DNA of 64,000 nucleotides from Hanleya hanleyi (lineage: Eukaryota > Mollusca > Polyplacophora > Lepidopleurida > Hanleyidae): assembly GCA_036873755.1 (NCBI GenBank), contig JAVTVY010025095.1:37356-101355 (forward strand). Direction: 5' to 3'. Numbering within the stretch: the stretch's first letter is position 1; every line of letters begins with the position of its first letter. The notes under the pieces were generated by a model. The model saw nothing but the letters and a program-made list of their open reading frames with translations. It ran no database searches and had not been told where the DNA came from. Both the position numbers and the translations under genes were made by a program. This document shows, in pieces, positions 54,367 to 64,000 of the stretch.

Positions 54367-54600
54367 TGCAGCGGAGTTACCTTGATACTGAGGGCCGTGT
54401 GCACCATAGCCATTCAAAACATTATGGCCGTAATAAACTATCCATATATAACATCCGACCAAAATGTCACCGACACTTTTAGAAATAAAATAGGCATGGC
54501 AACAACTGAGTTACCTTGATACTGAGGCCCGTCCGTTCCACTGTCCTGCAAAACAAACGGCGATGGCGGAGTTACCTTGATACTGAGGGCCGTCTATCTC
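54367..54600 (+). repeat. Three GAGTTACCTTGATACTGAGG repeats
   Basis: Starts at 54374, 54508 and 54569. Each is followed by G(G/C)CCGT. They lie in the presumed 3' UTR of the LINE fragment, so they may be element-encoded. Confidence 0.8.
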
Positions 54601-55084
54601 ATTGTCCTACAAATATTGTATGGCCATCAAACGATAATGTATACGGAAATATTACCGAGCTGTTTATTTGTATATTGACCTAGTACTGAACTTGTCGAAA
54701 TGTTTAGTTATTTACTCATTTGTTTATCTATTTATTCACTTAATTATATATTGCTATTTATATTATGTGACTGACGGTCGGGGGTGCCTGTTGTGGGAGG
54801 AAGATATATCAAAGTATTGCATCGAAAAACTATAGAAAACACGAATGACTATATACAAACCTTCTATTTCATATGATACAGGCACTGTACACCGAAGACC
54901 ACAGACGGGCTGGACAAGACATGAAACAGAAGACGGATGGCGATTACAAGAATATCAACAGCGCCTTGAGTGACAACGCCGCACAACAAGAACGTCCACA
55001 ATCAGAATACTAGACACGCCAGACACGCTACCCCATAGATGTCACCGCGAACTGACGCCTCAACACAGAATATGATCCTTTGAC
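54601..55084 (+). other. Presumed LINE 3' UTR; no gene
   Basis: ATATGATACAGGCACTGTAC, then GAAGACCACAGACGGGCTGG, resembles LINE 3' UTR sequence in composition. It ends where the next LINE's tail begins. Confidence 0.35.
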
Positions 55085-58000
55085 TTTTTTGATTTGATTT
55101 GATTTGATTTTTATTCACCATTTATGAAAGAGATATAAATACATAACATATATAAAGAGAATTGTATGGCGGGAATAAAACCCCATGGGGCTTGTTCTAT
55201 CCCTAATATAATATAAAACTGCAAGGAACATGGCATAAAATTATAGCCTAAGGTTAGAAATCCATTTCCAATGTTGCTGTGAAAATCGGTCAGTAATCAA
55301 TTAGGTATGATTTGATTTTAGATTTAAATAGAGACATGGATGTAATTGATTTCATTGCGGAGGGTAACTTATTCCACTCACGAGGTCCTATAATTTTAAT
55401 AGTATAGAAAGATAAATTGGTTTGGTAGAAAGGTCTTTGTAAATTAAAAGAATGCCCCCTGGTTTGATAAGAATGAACCGAAGATTGTTTTATAAAGAAA
55501 TGTCTAGAACTCATGGGTAATTTGTGGGGGCAATGAACAAACTTAAATACTAACAGCAGAGATGAGTATAGGTTCAACTTGGGAAAGGTTAAAATGTTCA
55601 ACTTCTTGAATAAGGGTTCCGTATGGTCAAGTTTTTTGGATATGGTAATGACTCGCAATGCCCGTTTCTGAAGAAAAATTAAAGGATGTAAATGAGTAGC
55701 ATGTGTGTTTCCCCACAGAATGTTACAATAAGAAAAATATGGAAAGAGCAATGAATAATACAAAACGTAGAGTGTTTTCTTGTTGATTGCATTCTTAATG
55801 TGATTGATAATTCCTGTTTCTAGAGACTTTATTACAAGTATAATTAATGTGTGAAATCCAGTTTAATTTGTTATTAAAAATTACACCTAAAAACTTGAAC
55901 TCGGCGACCATTTCAATTTCAGCACCACAGATTAGTAAAGGTGGCACAGCGGTAGCCTGTCGTACCCCACGCGCTATAATGGGTCTAATAATCATATATT
56001 TCGATTTCTTTACATTAAGTGATAGTCTATTAGAACAAAACCATCCGTTTAGTTTCTCCAGTTCTTGGGACATAATGTTGATAGCATTTAGAGGATCTCG
56101 TGATGAATATATCGTACTTGTATCATCAGCAAATAATATGATCTCCAGTATATTGGAAACAGTACTGATATCATTGATATAAATCAGAAAAAGAATCGGT
56201 CCAAGAATTGACCCTTGGGCACACCACAAGAGATGGGCAAAGGCTCAGAGGAAAATCCGTTATAAGTTATACTTTGTGATATGCCTGACAAATATGAACT
56301 GAACCATTTATTTGATGTATCACGGAAACCATAGTGTTCTAATTTAGAAAGTAGAATATTATGATTGACAGTGTCAAAAGCTTTCGAAAGATCCAAAAAT
56401 GTGACTATACTATAGTCTTTTGATTCGTTGGCGGTAATAGGTTTATCATACAATGAACATGCTGCAAGTCATGTGGAGTGGTTTGCCCTAAAGCCGTACT
56501 GATCCTTAGAAATTATATCGTTCGCCTCCAAGAAATCTAATATGGCCGACACAGAAAGTTTTTCCAGTATTTTACTAAAACAAGGTAAAACAGATATTGG
56601 TCTATAATTAGATAAATTGGATGGATCCCCAAATTTGAATATAGGTGTTACCTTTGCAGCTTTTAGGACGTCTGGTACTTGACCCGTAGTGAACGATAAG
56701 TTCATGATGAAAGATAGGGGAGTGGAACTATAGTCAGAAACAAGTTTGACTAGTGAGGTGCGAATACCATCAATGCCTGGTGCGGTTGATTTTAGTTGCG
56801 TTATGGTCTGTTTTACTTCCACTGGAGTTACATTTGGAAATTGAAATGATTGTTGTGTGCGATTTTGCAAGTATTCCTTGAAATTTGGTGCATTATTTGG
56901 AATTTGATAGTCCAGATCTGAGGCTACTGAGCTGAAATATTCATTGAATTTTGATGCAATTGTTTTGTTGTCAGATATTTCTTGTCCATCTACTACAAAA
57001 GTTGATTGTGACTGAATAGTGTTTTTCCGAATCATCAACTGATTTATAATTTTCCATGTGCCTTTAATATCTTGGTTACTGGAATTAAATTGATCCTCGA
57101 AGTAGTTCCTTTTAGATAGTCTTATGGTGTGATTTAATTTATTTCTGTATGTTCTATATTGCCTATGTGTGTGTTCATTTTGTGCGGCTAGATAGTTTCG
57201 ATATAACTTGTTTTTTTCATGGATAGAATTCAGTATTCCATGGGTGATCCAAGGTTTGATGATTTTTTTCTTTGGTGACTTAGTTGTGATTAACGGAAAA
57301 CAGTCGTCGTATTCTTTGGTAAATTTAGTTACGAATGTATATAGGGCCGTGTTAGTATCATCACTATTAGTGACATCTTCCCAATCAATGTCTTTAATTC
57401 TTTGGATGAATAAGTGTTTTCGTTCAGGAATAACATTGCGAAATGTCAGGTTTTGATCCGGGGGACGGTAATGTGATTCGGATTTTAGTATATGGAAAAT
57501 AGGAAAATGGTCAGTAATTTCAGTTAGGAATATCCCGGATAAAAGATTATCCTCGTGGAAGTTGATAAAGATATTGTCAATTAAAGTTGCCGAATGAAAT
57601 TTAACTCTGGTTGGTTTAGTAATTTGGGGGGAAAAGTAATTTGATTTTAGGTTTTCAAGAAATTCTTTAGACGGTCCATGATTTTCAGTTTTAAAAAGGT
57701 CAATGTTAAAGTCGCCCATTAATACACATTTATTTCTTTCAATATCTCTGTTTTTTAGAAATGATTACAGATGACAATTTAGTTTGGTGACATTTTTTCC
57801 AGGAGGTCGATAAAATATTCCTACAATAAATTTAGTACCGTTATAAATTCTAATTCAATGAAAAGGGATTCATATTCACCGTCTTTGTCGCAATTTGATA
57901 GATCTTCGCGTTCTTTACATATTTTAATATTTTCATTTACATGCAAAATAACGCCGCCGCCCTTCTTTTTACTTCTCGATGCTGGAAAAGCTTTATATCC

Positions 58001-58735
58001 GGGTATTTCATGAATCATTTCGGTTGAGGGGTTTAGCCAACTTTCAGAAAAACCCAAAACAGAAAATTGATATTGAAGATTGTATAGAAATCCGGTGATT
58101 TCTGTAAAATGTTTCTTAATACTTCTAGCATTTAAATGTAAAAAAGACAATGGTGTACAGCTATGAGTAGTATCTTGTATATCGGGATGTTCAATAAAGG
58201 ATGTTTCAGTAAAATAATTGGACTGGTGCCTGTTTATGTTATTCCAGTGTAAACATTCATTTTCATTGTCATCTGTGACAGTTTTGCTGTTTTCAGTGTC
58301 ATTTAGGTCAATGGGATTAAAGCACATATTTTCAAGAAATTCCAGATTAATAATGTTGGTTTATTCAGATATATTTTCGGTATGTTCTGGAGTTGGATCA
58401 TGAAAGAAAGGAAGAAATGAGAGTAGATTAGTGAGTGGAACGTCCTCCGTGGTCATGCTCTGGTTATCCATAATGCCAATCAATATTATACTGTACTATA
58501 TATAACTGACCCAGTTTCACAGAACAGGAAGAGCACAAGGTGGAAGGTGAAAGCTTAATAATACAATACATATATGAAATCGTTACAAATAAAACAAAAC
58601 TAAATACAACCACGATCATAACATATATACATTTTAGATTAACAAGTGTGTTAATTAAGAAAATAAATAATAAGAACAAAGAAAGTGATGGCAGTTCAGA
58701 GAGTTTACTGAGCGATGCCATTGGTGTCTAATTTC
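55085..58735 (-). mobile_element. Nearly complete CR1/Jockey-group LINE
   Basis: The minus-strand element of about 3.6 kb ends in an (AAATC)n pentanucleotide tail (plus strand GATTTGATTTGATTTGATTT, 55090-55112). It contains the full endonuclease-RT protein with few lesions. The 5' end lies near 58735, next to an A13 run on the plus strand (58750-58763). It abuts the 3' end of the LINE fragment at 53763 head-on. Confidence 0.85.
55290..58472 (-). pseudogene. LINE endonuclease-reverse transcriptase, three stops and three frameshifts
   Basis: From ATG at 58472: APE-type endonuclease with SFLHLNARSIKKHFTE, VLGFSESWL, KKKGGGVILH, FIVGIFYRPPG, MGDFNIDL, ATLIDNIF and EITDHFPIF. Then a linker (RNYFEDQFNSSNQDIKGTWK) and the RT: VTPIFKFGDPSNLSNYRPIS, QYGFRANHST, FLDLSKAFDTVNHNILLSKL, QGSILGPILFLIYINDI, ILFADDTSTIY with the catalytic Asp pair, and FKFLGVIFNN. 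The C-terminus has GPREWNKLPSAM and a stop at 55290. Stops lie near 58362, 57766 and 56470; single-base frameshifts near 57840, 56205 and 55815. All domains are present in order, so decay is recent. Confidence 0.9.
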
Positions 58736-59499
58736 GCTCTGTCAGATTTAAAAAAAAAAAAAATGGTTGAGGTCGCCGATTGACTTTTTTGGTGTTAGTT
58801 TGCTCGGGCCGATATACCTTGTATTTATTTATAATAAAATGCAATGAGCGAAATAAATAAACACTATTCGACGGGATTCACTATGATCGCTCACAACAGT
58901 TTTAGCGTTGTCTTTGTACAACTAAATAAACAAGAAACAAGGCTTTGGTGGAAGGTATCTCATTTAAATGTTAATGGCCCACCACAGCATGGAGAAAAGA
59001 CTGATAACACACCTCCATCAGGCTTTGTCAATTGTATTTCGCTGTTGTCGTCCGGGGATTCTCTATGCAACACCATAAAACGATAGGCATGCAGTTGATC
59101 AATGTCTAATCCTCCGTGTAACGCCAAATGGACTTCACAGCTCTCATTACAGAGTTCATGTGGTCGTTACTCGAAGGATGCCTTCGCCTTCAGGTCAAAT
59201 CTTTAGCGTGTATGCATAATCATTCTGGAGTTAGGTAAGCCGAATCATGAAACAGCCGGTCAATTAGATGATTGCACAAATACAACATTTAGCCAGTTAC
59301 CGTGTGATACACGGAGTCATTGCAGATCGAGTACTGTGTGTGAATTGAAAAGTAAGCTTTCTGATATGCAAATACATAAACTATATACGAGTTCTAGGGT
59401 GCGTTACGTTCATTTCATATACACATGTTAAACAGACAGCACGTTTTTTCTACACTTAAGCTCTACCAATCAGTTTCTGGGCTGTTCCAGGTAAGATTA
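58736..59499. other. No recognisable gene
   Basis: Nothing identified besides the A run at 58750-58763. Confidence 0.35.
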
Positions 59500-61300
59500 T
59501 TTATTTTGCAAGCTATTTCATTCCACACACATAAACAGACTTGTGCCCTATGTAAATTTTATACAGGTCAAAATTAGATACTCTGGTCGACAATCAGTAT
59601 TATCTAGAATAACAGCATATGCTTATATTCACAATGGAGAATATGTGTGCAGTAATATAACACAGGTTGTTTTGCAAGGTTTTCAGATTATACACATATC
59701 TTCGTCACTCACAATGATGGTTTAGAACCGTGCAGCAGAGAATTAATATAGATCAACATGACCATGTTCGTCGAAAAGCAGTAATAAATACAAATAACAG
59801 TGGAGTAGGCACAGTTCGTCAGATCAAATGTGACTTTCCTGGGTGTAATTATTTGAATTTTTCCATTCCATGCATGTGTCTGATGAGCAAATGCATAAAC
59901 TCTATGTGGCATTTAAGGTGGGTTACATTCAATTTGAATATATGTTTTGAAAAAAAAGTACTCCATAGTATCTGCAGAAAATAACAGCATCTTTATAATC
60001 AAAATAGAAAAATGTGGATCTACATAACTTGCCTTGCCTTATTAGAGACAAGCAGTAGTAAATACAAGTAACAATGGAGTAGGCATAATTAATCAGATCA
60101 AATGTCACTCCCCAGGGTGTACTTATTTCTTTATTTCATGTGAATCTGATGAATGCTAGTTTCTAGAGTGGCCCAGTTCTAACTACTTTTTACAGAGTTT
60201 GCATTGTAAGCATGTACTCTCAAAAGTGTATAACGTTCATAAAAATATTTATTTAGGTGGAGATTAAAACCTTTTTAATTCGACAATCAGTTTAACTACT
60301 TTTTTTAAAGAGCTTGTATTCCGAGCATGTACTCTCATGTTCAAATAACAGTCGAGTAGGCATAGTTCATCAGATCAAATGTCAATTTTGTGAGATTGAA
60401 TTATTTGATTGTTCCACTACAAGCATATAAATCTGAATGAATACTAGTCTCCATAGTGGCCCAGTTTTAACTATTTTACAGAGTTTGTATTCTGGTCAAG
60501 TAATCTCAAGTACAAATAACAATGGCGTAGGCATAGTTCATCAGAACAACTATCAATTTGGTGATTGTAATTATTTGATTTTTTAGTTTCATGCATGTTA
60601 ATCTGATTGAATACTGTCTCCAGAATGACCCAGTTTTAATCACTTGTTTTACAGAGTTTGTATTCTAAACACAGTGTGCATGTACTCCCTGTGGTGTGTA
60701 AGTGCCCATCAAAATGTTTATATAGGTCATGACTAAAATCTTTTTAATTCGACAATCAGTTTTATCTACTTGCTCTAGAGAATTTGTATTCTGATTATAT
60801 ACGCTCATGTACAAATTACAATGAAGTAGACATAGTTTATCAGATCGAGTTATGGAATTATTTAATTTTGTCATTTCATGCATGTGAATCTGATTGAGTA
60901 CAGTGGTCCAGTTTTAACTTCTTGTTTTTCAGAGTATGTATTCTGAGCAAGTACTCTCATGGACAAATAGCAATGGAGTAAGCATAGTTCAAAATGTCAC
61001 TTTTGTGATTGTAATTATTTAATTTTTTTAATTTCATGCATGAGAATCTGATTGAATACTGGCCTCTGGATAGAGTGACCCAGTTTTAACTACTTGTTTG
61101 ACAGGGTTTGCATTCTAGGCATGATGTATTGTCTGTGGTATATAATGTCCATCAACATATTTGTATAGGTAAGGACAAAACCTTTTAAATTCGACAATCA
61201 GTGAATGTGAACAAAAATGATAACTGATCCCAAATCCCAACTCCCAAATTAAATTATACAAATTTAGTAAAAGTTTATCAGATCAAATGCCAGTTCCTGG
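59500..61300 (+). repeat. Degenerate satellite-like array
   Basis: Recurring segments: GAGTAGGCATAGTTCATCAG at about 59807, 60075, 60352, 60523, 60826 and 60976; CAGATCAAATGTCA(C/A)TTTTG; TTTCATGCATGTGAATCTGA; TGGCCCAGTTTTAACTACTT; CAGAGTTTGTATTCT; and TTTTTAATTCGACAATCAGT. Spacing alternates between ~150-170 and ~270-300 bp, so segments are gained or lost between units. No coding frame is conserved. Confidence 0.8.
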
Positions 61301-61600
61301 GTGTTCCAGTTTAGACCGCTTGTTCGCTTCATGCTAGTGTTCAAACTGGTCAGTGGTTGTACACTTCATGCAATTATTCCCTTACATGGTGCAATGAAGA
61401 ATTCTATTTTCGTTTTCCGAAGTGATCGTCATTTTCCCACTGTTTGATGTCACGTAAGACCGGTTTCGCACATAACAGTTCAATCAACTTGGATATATAC
61501 AGTATGCAAGTTTAGCAGAGATCCGCGATAAACACAAACAAAACAGTACCTTGATCAGATTTTCAGTTGTCAAACGGTGTGTTCCAATACCTGTTTCATC

Positions 61601-62308
61601 TCAATCAGATGGCTTACGGGACGAATGCCTCACCCACGGGTCTCCAGGCCTTGCTCTGGTTTCCAATATGACCTCTGTGCCCTGCCTTCGAATCCTTGTC
61701 TGACACTTTAGTGTCTGTCGAAGCTCGTATGCCATGTCAGACATTTTCCCTCGTATGGCCATCATGTTGGGGGGCAAATCTGTGCGCACCGTTTTCCTGG
61801 TGTTGCGTAATGGGGAAGTGTCCGATAGAATTACGTCTTTGTCCGAGTCGGTCAGGAGCGTGATTATGATTGCTTGGGGAGGATCGGTGTCGCCATGCCT
61901 TGGTTTAAGGCCAGGTCGTCGTGGTAGCCTATGGCATGAAACGAACACGATTTTCTACACGACATTTCGGTCTAATTTGAGATCGTCAGTGAGAAATTTT
62001 CGGACCACGTTTTCTGTGTTTTCTCTCTCGCCCTCCATCGGAATTCCATATATTCTCAAATTCCGCTTTCTGTCGTGAATTTCAGAAAGTGTAACTTTTT
62101 CTTGTAGAGCTCGTATGTGTACTAATAGTTCCTCCTTTGTTTGCGGGATTTCTACAGTTTTTATCTTTTCAATTTCATCTCCATAAAAATTTAGTGAAAC
62201 GGAGTGTGTGTCTACTTTTTTTGCCAGATCTCGCATAGCATTTTCTACTCCTTTTATGTCAGATTTCAGTGTAGAGACAATCGTGTCCATTTTTTTGTTT
62301 AAGGGCAA
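61601..62308 (-). pseudogene. L1/Tx1-type LINE ORF1 protein, one stop codon
   Basis: The minus-strand frame starts with a predicted coiled coil (KMDTIVSTLKSDIKGVENAM onward, heptad-like), then an RRM-like region (HDRKRNLRIYGIPMEGERE, ENVVRKFLTDDLKLD, FVSCHRLP), then a basic C-terminal domain (QAIIITLLTDSDKDVILSDT, TDLPPNMMAIRGKMSD). This layout matches LINE ORF1p chaperones that coat element RNA. The two open pieces (61955-62308 and 61601-61948) are one frame broken by a single TAG at about 61952. No ORF2 follows directly; the nearest downstream LINE on this strand is of another group. Confidence 0.7.
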
Positions 62309-62354
62309 ACCTAAGAAGATTGAAAATTACTGATCAAAATGATAGTCATAGGCA

Positions 62355-62660
62355 GTGTTTGCCAAATATCTCCAAAATGGCTACAAGGATTTGGATGAAA
62401 ATTTCGCATACATTGGTTCAGATTGTTGTGGTTATTCCAATGCAATTAGAAATCAAATATATTCCTATTTCACCAAGACATCACTCTTGCAACTTACCGC
62501 ATTGAACTGTAAGGATGCCAGGGTGCATTACTTGGATAGGAATTTAAAAACGCCCAATAAACTTCCTTTAAATCAATCACAAGAAGATCCCACACGGATA
62601 ATTGGGAAAGGAATTGAGAATGGCTTCAAAATTGAAAATTTGCAAGCAGGAAATGAGTGA
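62355..62660 (+). CDS. Unrecognised coding-like frame, duplicated in inverse at the window end
   Basis: An open frame of ~100 codons (GTG-initiated in the reading frame, preceded by TAG) includes YIGSDCCGYSNAIRN, DARVHYLDRNLKTPNKLPL and IIGKGIENGFKIENLQ, then a stop at 62660. Its last 147 bases recur inverted at 63854-64000 with five differences, three of them synonymous. I do not recognise the family. It could be a terminal exon or transposase fragment inside an inverted repeat. Confidence 0.35.
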   Translation: MFAKYLQNGYKDLDENFAYIGSDCCGYSNAIRNQIYSYFTKTSLLQLTALNCKDARVHYLDRNLKTPNKLPLNQSQEDPTRIIGKGIENGFKIENLQAGNE

Positions 62661-64000
62661 CAAATGATCCGCCATGGCATCTTCTTCACTTTACTTGTCG
62701 CTTGGAATTATGGGTAGGTAATATTCGCTGTATTGTTTACAATATTACTAATAGTACAGAATAAAAATTATGATATTACCGTCCTTGACAACTGGACACA
62801 GAGCAAGATCGTCACTTATATCAAGTGAAATACTACCTGCCAAGGGAGACACAATGAAGCAAATGTTGGATTATTAACCTCTTTCCATGTGTATTTTTAC
62901 GTTCTTTTCAAAAGGCTCCGCGCCGCCATTTTCATCGTCACAAACTGGCTGGGTCAAGCACCTTGACTGCATAAACATGCGCCGGAAATCTAACATTCAT
63001 TCAACATCCCGAAGTGTAACGAATCCTTACGTGTTCCCTTAGTATGTATTAATGGATTGTCATAATATCAATTAAATCGTCTATTTATTAATAATTATCC
63101 TTTAGTGAAGGGACTATATATCTGGGTGGTTTGCCTCAGTTGTTGGGAGTTAAATGGCATTCGGGGTTTTCCGACGATTCCTGCGGAAATCAGCGAACCA
63201 TGACGTCACCATGCATCGTGCACTCCAAGTTATTTTTGTCAATTGTTGTAAATGTATTTAGTAAATACATTCTATAGGACACTAGTCGTTTCTTACTTGC
63301 GCAATAATTCTTTTTGCATTTTTAGTATCTGATACCTGTAGTACTATTTTGCTGGGCATTTTTATTCATATACTCGATCAGATACGAATTGCTGGCGGAC
63401 GATAGTGTGGCGTAAGTGTGGAATCCTCCAACACAACAACAACACATGGAGGAAAGCGACCCATCAATTGTGGTTTGTATCTGTCCAAAAACTGTTTGTA
63501 TAGGCAATAATCATGCTTGTATATAGTTGGTAATATGATAGTTAAGTGCAATACTCTTCTTTGAGCGCGAATAAATATGTCAGAACAGGTCAGAACTCTA
63601 CGCAACGCATGTTTACCTTGTAGCAGGTCATAACTCAATGACCATGTGCTCCATTCTTATGTAAAACGGGGGGAGTATACTGTATACATACACATGTAGA
63701 TTAACCCCCAAATATTCGTCGTGTATACTCGTGTAATATGGTTCTATGTCTGCTGAATTCGGTAATCAAGGGTTAAATTTACCAACTGAATATTCAATTC
63801 CTCTGTAAAAGAAGTACTTGCAGAAAATGGCAGTGCAACATTTACATCCTGTGCTCATTTCCTGTTTGTAAATTTTCAATTTTGAAGCCATTCTCAATTC
63901 CTTTCCCAATTATCCGTGTAGGATCTTCTTGTGATTGATTTAAAGGAAGTTTATTGGGCGTTTTTAAATTTCTATCCAAGTAATGCACCCAGGCATCCTT
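62511..64000. repeat. Inverted repeat reaching the window edge
   Basis: 62511-62657 and the reverse complement of 63854-64000 are about 97% identical over 147 bp. The right arm is cut by the window end, so the arms may be longer. The ~1.2 kb between them holds no recognisable gene. This could be a TIR element or a palindromic duplication. Confidence 0.85.

Overview
The window reads as gene-poor, AT-leaning DNA from a large animal genome. I infer a marine invertebrate, possibly lophotrochozoan, but cannot place it further. The basis is the element mix: several LINE lineages, a Penelope-like retroelement family with many fragments, a tRNA-derived SINE, an LTR retrotransposon of Ty3/Gypsy type, a Crypton-type tyrosine recombinase, foldback/TIR elements and many minisatellites. 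I found no host gene, rRNA or functional tRNA that I would defend. Nearly every coding trace is a decayed transposon gene, and the longest open frames are artefacts of tandem repeats whose period is a multiple of three.

Layout. 1-972 is a MITE-like element with about 190 bp terminal inverted repeats (TIRs). 1.1-12.9 kb holds three repeat blocks (A1, B1, C1) that recur in the same order and orientation at 42.4-48.4 kb (A2, B2, C2). In the first copy the blocks are separated by a LINE sitting inside a 31-bp minisatellite (2.9-5.5 kb), a SINE with target-site duplications (8.25 kb), a CR1-like LINE (8.7-10.6 kb) and other repeats. 14.4-31.9 kb is dominated by fragments of one Penelope-like family plus a decayed LINE (17.2-19.2 kb), a 2.55 kb long-TIR composite (22.1-24.7 kb) and 27-bp and 114-bp tandem arrays. 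32.07-34.95 kb is an internally deleted LTR retrotransposon with paired 781-bp LTRs. 35.4-36.8 kb is an unusual element built from two arrays of a perfect palindrome centred on GATATC. 39.7-40.8 kb carries two tandem copies of a second retroelement end, one of which has spawned a 33-bp minisatellite.

42.4-48.4 kb is the second copy of the A-B-C blocks, with a GIY-YIG nuclease remnant and a Crypton-type tyrosine recombinase remnant between them. 49.26-50.43 kb is a 56-unit, indel-free 21-bp array. 51.3-52.2 kb is a TIR element. 53.8-58.7 kb holds two LINEs abutting end to end, one nearly complete. 59.5-61.3 kb is a degenerate satellite-like array, 61.6-62.3 kb an L1-type ORF1, and 62.5 kb to the window edge an inverted duplication containing a short coding-like frame.

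The most interesting signal is a module of about 100 nt, present in at least ten copies, that follows the stop codon of the Penelope-like reverse transcriptase. It can fold into a closed multi-hairpin structure, and base changes between subfamilies preserve the pairing. This looks like a conserved structured RNA in the 3' region of these retroelements.
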